Below, piece after piece: positions 38,309 through 47,265 of a DNA stretch of 64,000 nucleotides. The translations under genes were made by a program, and so were the position numbers. Source of the DNA: Trichopria drosophilae (Eukaryota > Arthropoda > Insecta > Hymenoptera > Diapriidae); the NCBI GenBank assembly GCA_030407085.1, contig CM059583.1, forward strand, positions 23,348,001 to 23,412,000. Reading direction: 5' to 3'. Within the stretch, counting starts at the first letter, position 1; each line of letters opens with the position of its first letter. Below the pieces are notes generated by a model that searched no databases, had not been told where the DNA came from, and was given only the letters and a program-made list of their open reading frames with translations.

Positions 38309-38361
38309 TTAAGTAGTAAAAGGCGGACCAAACATCTTTTATAGGTTATATTACTACTTAA
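38309..38361. repeat. Hairpin copy, TTAAGTAGTAA stem
   Basis: TTAAGTAGTAA (38309-38319) pairs perfectly with TTACTACTTAA (38351-38361). The loop is almost identical to that at 37098-37150 and also shares ACCAAAC with 22200-22256. Confidence 0.55.
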
Positions 38362-38400
38362 GTTTACTATCTAAATAGTGAAAAGTTTTAGTTTTAGTTC

Positions 38401-38805
38401 CATAAATTAGTATTACACACTAAATTCATAAGATTGTATTGTCACGTAGACAAATTAGATAAACACCAGAAAACTGTTTTAAACTATGCTAGAATTCCTA
38501 ATCAGCCTCGTGTTATTAGTTGAATGTAGCGCACGTATCGTATCCTCAAATTCATACCCTTACGATTAGAATCTACAACAAAGTAACATTGTGGGTTATA
38601 TGGTGCTCTCAAAAAGCATAAGGAAAGGAGTGTCTAATTATGTTTAAAGCTCTTCTAGTCATGTCCGGAAAAAAATAAATAGTTGCAGCTACTAACTACA
38701 TAGTAGGATAAGACGCAGTCATAATGGTTAGGTAATTTTACTAACTAAATAGTGATCTCGTCAAATTAGATAGTTAAGCCGGCTATTTAAATAGTAAAAC
38801 TAACG
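38401..38805. other. AT-rich DNA, nothing firm
   Basis: Short ACTAACTA-type repeats near 38685-38800. No gene recognised. Confidence 0.4.
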
Positions 38806-39001
38806 GGTGCGAGTCGAAAACCCGACAAATGAAAAAGCCGATAGGTCTAAAAACCGACAGTCAAAAAGCCGACACATGAAAAATACACACATTGAGTAGT
38901 GGATTTTAAGTTTTAGAACGTGTCGGCTTTTTGACTATCGGCTTTTTGAGTGTCGGTTTTTTGACTGTCCGCTTTTTGATTCTTCAGTTTTTCGACCCGC
39001 A
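38806..39001. mobile_element. Fold-back of tandem AAAAAGCCGACA motifs
   Basis: The left arm (about 38806-38879) begins CGGGTGCGAGTCGAAAA and holds four repeats of the type AAAAAGCCGAYA. The right arm (about 38927-39001) holds the complement (GTCGGCTTTTTGACTAT and similar) and ends TTTTTCGACCCG. Each arm is thus a short tandem array and the two arms are inverted. Arm landmarks such as CCGACAGTCAAAAAGCCGAC have direct mirrored counterparts. It is a compact, strongly palindromic element with no coding capacity. Confidence 0.65.
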
Positions 39002-39041
39002 ATGAAACCAACTAAAAGACGTAGTGTGAAGCCAGATCCTA

Positions 39042-39168
39042 CCCAGACAGCACAAAATGTTTTGTTACATACCAAATACGTTACCGATATATAACGGTTA
39101 TGAAGTCGGACATTTTTACATTCCTGCCACGTAACTGTTATATATTTGCAACGTCTGTGCTGTATGGG
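39042..39168. mobile_element. 127-bp MITE, CCCAGACAGCACA ends, TA flanks
   Basis: It starts CCCAGACAGCACAAAATG and ends TGTGCTGTATGGG, an inverted pair with one mismatch in 13 bp, flanked by TA on both sides (39040-39041 and 39169-39170). The same end motif is at 23661-23788. TA duplication suggests Tc1/mariner-type mobilisation. No coding capacity. Confidence 0.7.
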
Positions 39169-39170
39169 TA

Positions 39171-39623
39171 TTATTTAGATCATTAAACTATTTTTAAACC
39201 GTGTGCAGAAAAAATCGAAACCATTTGTTGTGTTTTATAAAACATCAATAATAGAAGTTCGTACTAATTAATGAAATACTTATTTCCGGAACTGTAAAAT
39301 CATATTTTCAAAATTCAATTTTATGACCGTCTTGATTAGCTAATAGCGTTTCAAACGAAGACATTTCAAACTTGGAAGTTAATTTTTGAAGCATTTCGAT
39401 CACTGAAATAATAACAAATGATTTTCCTGATCGTTTAAAGCATTATAAAGTAAATTATCTAAGGGACAATTGTTGCGACTGCTGCTTAGTTACAGTATAA
39501 AAATATCTTTGAAAATTTAACGTATTAAAGTTATAAAGTTTCTAATATATTATATACACATATAACATTTTTGTTAATTATGTTACGCCTTTTTTTGTAT
39601 TATGTAATTTAATTCACTTTATA
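39171..39623. other. AT-rich DNA, nothing firm
   Basis: No gene or repeat recognised. Confidence 0.4.
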
Positions 39624-39902
39624 ATGTCGAAGGACATTGATGATATGTTTTCCCCAGAATACCATTGCTTGAGTTACAACCCTAAATATCTTATAGTGAA
39701 TGTTGAGCAAAGTTCGATTTTATCTAAATTAAATCGCCTTTTTCACTTTTATACAGTAAAATATCACTTTTTTAATACGAAAAAAAACATACCCTTGAAA
39801 AAAGGGGAAAGAATTCCAACCTACCTAACCTATACACTCGTTTTTCATGCTCGTTTTATTGACAACAAAAACATCTCCAGTCAAATTACAGTCAAGAAAT
39901 AA
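39624..39902 (+). CDS. Unrecognised 92-codon open frame (doubtful)
   Basis: It has an ATG start in an acceptable context (ATAATGTCG) and begins MSKDIDDMFSPEYHCLSYNP, with a basic, hydrophobic remainder. It ends at TAA just before the inverted-repeat element at 39911. No family, signal peptide or membrane segment is recognised. It could be a chance frame or the end of an exon. Confidence 0.12.
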   Translation: MSKDIDDMFSPEYHCLSYNPKYLIVNVEQSSILSKLNRLFHFYTVKYHFFNTKKNIPLKKGERIPTYLTYTLVFHARFIDNKNISSQITVKK

Positions 39903-39910
39903 GCGTAACT

Positions 39911-40268
39911 GTGACAATGCGTGACAAAAAGTGCTAATAACAACTTTTAGAGCATCATTTTTTTATTCAAATCGATTTTGACTTTAAATCCTAGCTGCTT
40001 GTCTGTTCCTTTTTTACAAAAACTTTTCGTTCCAAACAGGAACTTAATTGTAAGTACATCGTCGACAAAAAGTGTAAACGGCGTTTTTCAGACCATCTTT
40101 CGATGATTCAAAATCACCAATACCTCAAAACCTTAGCTGCTGTGATCGTTTTTTTAATTCGATTTTTCATTAATTATTAAAAAAAATGATTAAACGAACA
40201 GCTAGAATTTTAAGTGAAAGTGGGTTCGGATAAAGAAATGGTACACTTTTTGTCGTCACCGTTGTCAA
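39911..40268. mobile_element. Fold-back element with GACAAAAAGTG motif
   Basis: The left end GTGACAATGCGTGACAAAAA matches the complement of the right end (TTTTTGTCGTCACCGTTGTCA). A third copy of GACAAAAAGTG sits in the middle (near 40074) and AGCTGCT/AGCTG motifs recur between. The length is about 358 bp. No coding capacity and no clear target duplication. Confidence 0.55.
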
Positions 40269-40310
40269 AACTTTATTTTGCTTCTTTATATACCATAAGC
40301 ATATTTAATA

Positions 40311-40327
40311 CCTAACCTAACCTAACC
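40311..40327 (-). repeat. Short telomere-type repeat (CCTAA)3
   Basis: Three CCTAA units plus CC, the complement of TTAGG, the common insect telomere pentamer. It is too short to be a telomere and lies in internal AT-rich sequence. A short AGGTTAGGTT also occurs near 17637. Confidence 0.6.
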
Positions 40328-40499
40328 AATACCCGTAGAATTTCGCTTTAATACAAATATAAAATTTGAATGTATTACATTAATATAATTTTGACTCATT
40401 TAATCTGAAATGTTCATTTTGTATTTATTGTGTTATAAACATATCTGTTGTCTTTGATTCAGTCAAATAGTTTTTCAGTAATAAAAAAAATTATTGTAA

Positions 40500-42196
40500 T
40501 ACGAGCCAGAGTAAAAATTCCTTCGGAGACTCATCCAAAAGCGCCAGAGAAAAGTCGGCATCTTTTGGCACGAGCCCCGACGCACGGCATAAACCCGAGA
40601 TTAAAAATGTTTTCCGGCAAAATTTTCCGCTTCGTCTCTCCGCGATCCTCCGTGAAAAACATTCCTTGGCTTAAGGCATTGTTTTATCGGCGATAACTTA
40701 CGATGCTTACTAGCGCACTTGACAAAATTTACGAGAGAAGGCTTGCGTGCTCGATAAATCACCCGGCGCGTGCGAAAAAACGCGTCTGCATCCACTGCGA
40801 CGTCGGACAAAGAAAACCCCGTAGCTTCCGATGCGTCCGCACTTTGAAAACAACACGTGATGATGCGCCAAGATTGCTGATGACGCGGGCCATCGCAACC
40901 CTCTGCCGCGGTTCGAAACATACCGACGAGACACACGTGTTCGACGTTGACGAATCACCACTTTGTCAACACTGCTCGACGATGTTTATCCAAATTTCTA
41001 ACTGCACTTTGGGTACTGGGTATCGGTAGATGAATCCGGTTTGATTAAAACATTAAAAAAAAACACTCGGGTTACGGGTATTCGGGTTGCATGTTGGGTA
41101 TGAATTTGGACTATCGTCCTGGGGAAAAACACGTGGTGACAAACGCCATTTTCGGCGCTTTTTCCGGATGCCGACGCTCGATTCGGGATTGCATTCGTTC
41201 ACTCGGGGTTCGACGGACGCGAAAATATACAGGACGCGACGCGTTGGCCAACCCGAAGCGCGGCGAGGGCTCGACTGCCTTTCGTCTATTGCACCCTCTC
41301 GTCCTCGGCTCTCTCTTTCGCGCTCATCCCGTTGTCTCTCCTTTTCTCTCTTGCATCCAGCACGCTCCGACGCTCCTTTGCCTCCCGTGCGCACAATCCC
41401 GCTTGGGCCGGCAAATGCCTACCGCGCATCGCCGCCGCGCGAACCGAAAGCGACTCCGCACCAGCGGCTCTCTGTATCGCAAACCAACCCCGCCGGTCCT
41501 TCCGCCAACCCCAACCCGGGTTATACCCGAACCCTTTAGGCGACGCCGCCGCCGCCGCCGCGGAACCGGCGGCACGGCGGCGTGTCCGTAAAGATATAAC
41601 CGTGTGGCGGGGCGAGCAACGTTGCGAACAAAAATGTCCCATCGGGTTAACGACGCCCGCCAACGATCCGAAACAACGCCGACGCTCTTCAGATTTCTCC
41701 GCGGCCGCGTCTCTATATACAGGAACGCCAGAGGGGTAGACAGGCTTTTTATTCGATTTTCGATCTTTCCCTCGGGGATTTTGGGAAGAATTGGATTGGG
41801 GTTTACATCTCGCTTAACGGCGCGGCAGAAGGGCGAGGCAGGAAATGCATCGGGAACCAATTTTTAAGGCGGAATCCGATACGTCGGAGTCTATCTCGAA
41901 ACCGTCGTATTTCCTCCTAACCAGGTAACCACGAATGCCGCATCCAGGGATTTTACGGCTACTGCATGCATATATGGATCCCGCTACACTCGTAAAATGT
42001 CCGCATATGAACTGTTTCCAAACAAAATTCTTCAATATGTAAAAATTCGTCGTGGCGAATGCGTTTCGGGAGTTAATATGGTAATAATGCTTTTTGTCTG
42101 ACCGAATCTGTATGTTATTACTGATCAGCAGTTTTGTTCTTTTGTCGATGAGGAAATATCCAAAGTGAGCCGAAAAATCGGACAGCTCGGTTTTGG
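40500..42196. promoter_or_regulatory. CpG-rich island, candidate promoter or 5' exon
   Basis: GC content rises abruptly and CpG is very frequent, peaking at 41380-41640 with a GCCGCC run (about 41541-41563). CT-rich tracts (CTCTCTCTTTCGCGC, CTCCTTTTCTCTC near 41310-41360), whose complements are GAGA-type motifs, are typical of insect promoters. Long open frames occur here in several frames on both strands at once (for example 41087-41591 plus and 41324-41860 minus), which is what GC-rich sequence with few stops gives by chance. None shows a known domain. It is the best candidate in the window for a transcription start region or untranslated exon; the direction is unknown. Confidence 0.4.
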
Positions 42197-42590
42197 GACG
42201 AAAAACTGGATATTTCAGTAGTGGCATCGAAAACCGGAAGCTTTAAAATTTTGCGACGAAAATCTGGTCGTTTCGTGATGTGTAACGAAGTACCCGACAT
42301 TTAAAAACTTGCTATAAAAAATCGTGAAATGTCCGGTTCTTCGTCGCAAATCTTGAAACGTCCAGTTTTTCGTCGTAAATTCTGAAATGTCCGGTTCTTC
42401 GTCGCAAATCTTAAAGAGTCTAGTTTTTCGTCATAAATTCTGAAATGACCGGTTCTTCGTCGAATATTCTGAAATGTCCGGTTCTTCGTCGCAAATCTTA
42501 AAGAGTCCAGTTTTTCGTCATAAATTCTGAAATGACCGGTTCTTCGTCGAATATTCTGAAATGTCCGGTTCTTCATCATGAAATTCTGAA
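42197..42590. repeat. 29-bp minisatellite with inverted flank copies
   Basis: Nine units of about 29 bp run from about 42325 to 42590, each holding CCGGTTCTTCGTCG or the variant CCAGTTTTTCGTCA. Three successive variants form an 87-bp higher-order unit that is itself repeated (starts 42382 and 42469). Three further units in the opposite orientation precede the array (GACGAAAAACTGG near 42200, ATCGAAAACCGG near 42226, GACGAAAATCTGG near 42255). Because 87 is divisible by three, the minus strand stays open for 103 codons with a 29-residue peptide period, but nothing indicates translation. Confidence 0.85.
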
Positions 42591-43335
42591 ATTTATTCAT
42601 TCTTAAATTCATTTGATTTAATACATCAAATCAGTAGTAACATATAGAAATGAATTCTTAATTTCAAATTTTTCATTCACGTTTCTGAATTGGTTGTTTT
42701 TGTTGGGTTAATGGTGAAATCCTAAGCCAAAACGTAAATTTAATATTTTTAAATTCTAGTAAACGACATCGTAACTCTACTACATAAATTTTTATTTAAG
42801 TAGAAAAAAATTCTCTAAAAAATGCCTTTACCAAGGAATATATTCCCTTAAATTCGAAATCCGCGATACTAATTACCCCAAAATAGAATGTTGTTTCATA
42901 CAATGAATTATACACTTCACATTTTTAAGGATTATACACTATATTTTGAACATGTCATATTACAGATGTGTCATACACTTATTTAATTGGTTGGAAGTTC
43001 ACATATTTGCTCAAATACATTATTACTAATAAGTGAAAAGAGCTGAAATTAATCAAACAATGCAGTGGCAGATGATTACCAGTGTATGAGGTTTTGAGAA
43101 CACTAAGTATAGTACTGAGTAGTTTACTAAAATTAAGGTAAAGGAAAGAGAAAAAAATTATAGGATCCAAATATTTTATAATATTTCCAAGAACTCAGTT
43201 TTTATTATCTATAAAATTCTTGAAAACAAAGAGCATTATTCTTTGAAAAATTGCAATGAGCAAAAATAATTTGTTAATGACTCAAATTTGTTTTCTTGTG
43301 AAAAAGTTTTAAAAAATGTTACAAAATGTTTTCGG
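42591..43335. other. AT-rich DNA, nothing firm
   Basis: No gene or repeat recognised. The 63-codon minus frame at 42979-43170 is unrecognised. Confidence 0.4.
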
Positions 43336-43982
43336 TATCTTGCCATAATATCCTAAGATTCTAATAAAGATAGTTCACTACTTTGATAACAAGTAGGCGA
43401 ATAATATACAATACAATTTTAGCCTCCATCCATTCTTTCATACTTAACCATCCTAATCATTCAAAGTAAAATAATATTTTTAACTGCATTTTATTAAACA
43501 ATACGTCATTAACCTGTATTAAAATTGTCTATTAATAATATTGAAAATACTGCACACGCAATGCAAATGAAAAATCTAGAGAATTGCTCGTTTATTAATA
43601 TTTATGTATCACACATTTCACCAATTTTCTTCGTTTGTATACAATTAATTTTTACCATATCATAAAGTTTATATAGAAATTCTACATAACTAATACAGAT
43701 ATGAAGAGTAATTAATGTTATGTTTATTATTATTACGTGCAAATTTTCTTACATGAGCCACAGATTATCTCCTTTTTCTTTTAAATTCTCAAAAGACAAA
43801 ATTATCAACGTACATGAAGTGAAAACAGACAAAACTGGTCAGACATTTCAATATCATTTTATTAAAAATTAATTTTTTGTATCATATTTTTTTATTTTTA
43901 TACATATTACAAGATATTTGTGTAAAATTTTATTTTTTTGTAATTTGTGAAATCGCAGATATAATAATATACGTTTATACCA

Positions 43983-44185
43983 CTCTCTAAATCTGAATTA
44001 GTAAAAAGTGGATTACTGTTTGAAATTAGTAACAAAATTTACTAAATATTGGTCAATTTCTACTAATTGAATCAGTAACATAATTTGATTAACTTTTTCA
44101 ATTAATTAAAATTGACTAATGATTAGTAAATTTTGTTGCTAGTTTCTAATGGTAACCCATTTTTCACTAATTCAAATTTAGAGAG
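43983..44185. mobile_element. MITE in left arm, CTCTCTAAATCTGAATTAGT family
   Basis: It starts CTCTCTAAATCTGAATTAGT and ends ACTAATTCAAATTTAGAGAG, 203 bp, palindromic, rich in TTAGTA/TACTAA. It is the best preserved copy of the family also found at 5999, 6696 and 46436. Confidence 0.7.
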
Positions 44186-44767
44186 CATGGCTCCGCAGAA
44201 AACTACGATCTCGTTCGTAACAGATTGCTATGTTTTCGTAGTATGTTTCTAATAAATTTCTAGTGATTCATGGTAATATTTTTCTACAATCCTGCATACT
44301 CTATTTACTTGAAAATCTTGTTCCATAACCAAAAGTTCCATCGTATTTTCTGGTTGATCTCTTAGAAAAAGATTACGCGTCTCCCAAAGAAATGCTAAGG
44401 AAGTTAAACCATTCTATATTCTCTAGAAATTGGGTTTTTTTTTAGACAATCCCTTTCTGTACTCATTGACAACCTTTCTCTAATTATTGTACTAAATAAC
44501 AGAAAGTATTATTCAACATATTGTATTCCTGATCCATCAAATGATAATATTTTTATAAATTTTGTAATTTAATAGTTTATTTAGCAAGACAAACATCAAG
44601 AGCTCAAGTACAAGAACCAAAGCATGACCAATATGCGATGTTAAATGCAAGACCAAAATGTAGATCAAGAATCCAAGACTGTAACAATGATAAAAACTAC
44701 ATCTTGTAGTCTTTTGGGCTTGATGTTGTATTTAATATCCTTGGGTATTTTGATATTCTAGTAATTG

Positions 44768-45872
44768 AGTAAAATTTGAAATTCAAATGAAAAGTCTTAT
44801 ATAACAAACTCTTACCTACTAATATAATATTATTTTTTCTGTACAATTTAATACTGAAAAAATCCTTGCACATAAATTGTATTTAAAAGAAGTCTTCTAA
44901 AAAAATCGGTTCGTTCATTCTCATTTCTTTTTAAGACTTCCGATTACACTGGTCAACAAGATTTTGTTATTAGTTAGCTGTAGGTGCTTTCCGAAGTAAT
45001 TTTATCAGAATCCGAGGTTAGAACAGTCCCGTTACTTCAAAAATTTGAGACATTTGAGGTTATGTACTGGAAAAATGAATTTGTCTTTCGTTAGTTTTTG
45101 CAGTTATGTACAAAATGCGACAGATATTTGTATCTTTTTGTAGTAATTGTACTATTCAATACTACTCTCACCCTACAAGTTAAGCCATTAGTCGATCAAC
45201 TAAGACATTTTCTCAAAAAGTTAGGACCATTTTTACCTTACCCGCCAGTTTGAATCAACCAAGTTTGATGATTGATTTGAGATTTCTGACATAATCTTCG
45301 ACTTAGCGAACCCAGAAATTCCTAAGTAGAAGTTTCCAAGAACAATTATGAAGTAGAAATAATATTACCGGCATAAATGTCATAACTTTAGATGGTCAAA
45401 ACTTTGGAAAAAAATGTTTAAAGAATGAAAATAGCACAAAATAGTACAAATATTAAAAGCAGTCACAAGACTTTTTCGCATTTTGTACATAACCCTCCAA
45501 GTTGTAACAAAATGCAAGTTTTCGTGTAAATAACATCAAATATCTATAAATTTTGACGTGAAAGGCCGATTTGGACTTTGGATTCGGATTTTACGCATAA
45601 AATTAGGTCGAAAATTAACATCTTCTCCGCAACAAAAAACCTTCGCTTTTGTAGAATTGTGTTATCTGATCAAAACACTTTCGGAATTTGAAAATGAACA
45701 CAAAAAAATACTCAAAAATGCGTAAAACTCATAAAGCACACATATTTCTCGAAATTCATCATAAACAATAGTTGCAATCTTCATAATTAATTAAAGTCTT
45801 TCAAACCGAGAAAAAGTGAATTAAATAAGTGATAAATGATATAATGTTAATAAATCGCCAAAAAATTTAATA
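44768..45872. other. Spacer of the large fold-back
   Basis: AT-rich single-copy-looking sequence with no open frame of note. It includes GTACAAAATGCGACAGATAT (about 45111) and its partial complement GCATTTTGTACATAACC near 45478, so the spacer is itself weakly self-complementary. Confidence 0.45.
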
Positions 45873-46435
45873 CAATTACTATAATATCAAAATAGCCGAA
45901 AAACGTAAGGATATTAAATACAAGATCAAGACCAAGACTACAAGATCTTGGTCTTGGTTTGAGTTTTGTATTTAACATCGCTTATTGGTCATGATTTGTT
46001 TTTTTTTTGCATTTGAGATCTTGATGTTTGTCTTGCTAAATAAACTATTAAATTACAAAATTTGCAAAAATATTATCACCTGATGGATCGGGAATTCAAT
46101 ATGTTGAATAATTCTTTCTGTTAATTAGTACAATAATTAGAGAAAGGTTGTCGATGAATACAGAAAGGGATTGTCTAAAGAAAAAACACAATTTCTAGAG
46201 AATATACAATGGTTTAACTTCCTTAGCATTTCTTTGGGAGACGCGTAATATTTTTCTAAGAGATCCACCGGAAAATACGATGGAAATTTTGGTTATGGAA
46301 TACGATTTTCAAGTAAATAGAGTGTGCAGGATTGTAGAAAAATATTACCACGAATCACTAGAAATTTATTAAGAACACACTACGAAAACATAGTAATCTG
46401 TTACAGACGAGATCGTGGTTTCCGGCGGAGCTGTG

Positions 46436-46637
46436 CTCTCTAAATTTTAATTATTCAAAATGGGTTACCATTTGAATCTAGTAACAAAATTTACTAATCA
46501 TTAGTAAATTGTAACTAATTGAAAGAGTTAATATAATTATATTACTGATTCAATTAATAAAAATTGACCAATATTTAGTACATTTTGTTATTAATTTCAA
46601 ACAGTAATCCACTTTTCACTAATTCAGATTTTGAGAG
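46436..46637. mobile_element. MITE in right arm, same family and position
   Basis: It starts CTCTCTAAATTTTAATTATT and ends CACTAATTCAGATTTTGAGAG, 202 bp. It occupies the mirrored position of the copy at 43983-44185 (647 bp from the outer left end against 628 bp from the outer right end). Confidence 0.65.
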
Positions 46638-47265
46638 TGGTATAAACGTATATTATTATATAATTGCGATTTCACAAATTACAGAAATAAAAATGTCACA
46701 CGAATCACTTGTAATATGTATAAAAATAAAAAAATATGATACAAAAAATTAATTTTTAATAAAATGATATTGAAATGTCTGACCAGTTTTGTCTGTTTTC
46801 ACTTCACGTACATTGAGAATTTTGTCTTTTGAGAATTTAAAAGTAAAAGGAGAAAATCTGTGGCTCATGTAAGAAAATTTGTACGTAATAATAATAAATA
46901 TAACATTAATTACTTTTCATTTCTGTATTAGTAGTGTAGAATTTCTATATAACTTTTATGATATGGTAAAAATTAATTTTAAACAAACGAAGCAAATTTG
47001 TAAAATGTGTGATACATAAATGTCAATAAACGAGCAATTCTCTAGATTTTCGTTTGCATGGCGGGTACGGTAATTTCTATATTATTAATAGACAATTTTA
47101 GTACAGTTTAATGAAGTATTTTTTATAAAATACCGTTAAAAATACTGTTTTTCACTTTCAACGATTAGGATGATTAAACATGAAAAAAAGGATGGAGGTT
47201 AAAATTTTATTATATATTGGTCATTAACTATCTTTATAAGAATCTTAGGATATCATAGCAAGATA

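Larger units (their letters stand above)
36986..38400. repeat. Nested direct repeats (two outer, two inner copies)
   Basis: Outer copies at about 36990-37190 and 38195-38400 share CTATTTTGT, CATTTTCAAATCA and then TTAAGTAGTAAAAGG, GACCAAACATCTTTTAT and TACTTAAGTTTACTATC in the same order. Inner copies at about 37572-37670 and 37967-38050 share GCACTTAAAC, AATAAAATGTGAA and ATATAGACTATT, and GACGGACA also occurs twice (37739 and 37851). The arrangement suggests duplication of a composite unit, or two inserted elements of one family. The 71-codon minus frame inside is not credible. Confidence 0.5.
43336..47265. mobile_element. 3.9-kb fold-back, arms ~1.4 kb each
   Basis: The left arm (43336-44767) and right arm (45873-47265) are inverted copies along their whole length. 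Paired landmarks from outside in are: TATCTTGCCATAATATCCTA and the complement at 47247-47265; CCATCCTAATC and GATTAGGATG; CTAGAGAATTGCTCG and CGAGCAATTCTCTAG; GTAACAGATTGCTATG and CATAGTAATCTGTTAC; TCTAGAAATTG and CAATTTCTAGA; and TTTAATATCC and GGATATTAAA. The ~1.1-kb spacer shows no recognised gene. The arms differ by frequent substitutions and small indels and carry no long open frame. It is either a large nonautonomous fold-back transposon or an inverted duplication. A transcript through it would form a very long double-stranded hairpin. Confidence 0.85.

Noticed and set aside
40311..40327. Telomere or subtelomere
   Set aside because: Only three CCTAA units are present, internal to ordinary AT-rich sequence.
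41087..41860. Several overlapping open frames of 113-178 codons on both strands
   Set aside because: They lie in the CpG-rich island, where AT-rich stop codons are rare. Long frames occur in several phases at once and none shows a recognisable domain or consistent start.
42301..42612. 103-codon minus-strand frame with a 29-residue repeat
   Set aside because: It is fully explained by the 29/87-bp minisatellite; no evidence for a start context or transcription.
46190..46372. Open stretch in the right arm of the large fold-back reading like a gene fragment (RNIFLRDPPENTMEILVMEY)
   Set aside because: The corresponding left-arm sequence differs mostly at amino-acid-changing positions and stops follow in both arms, so there is no sign of coding constraint and no family is recognised.
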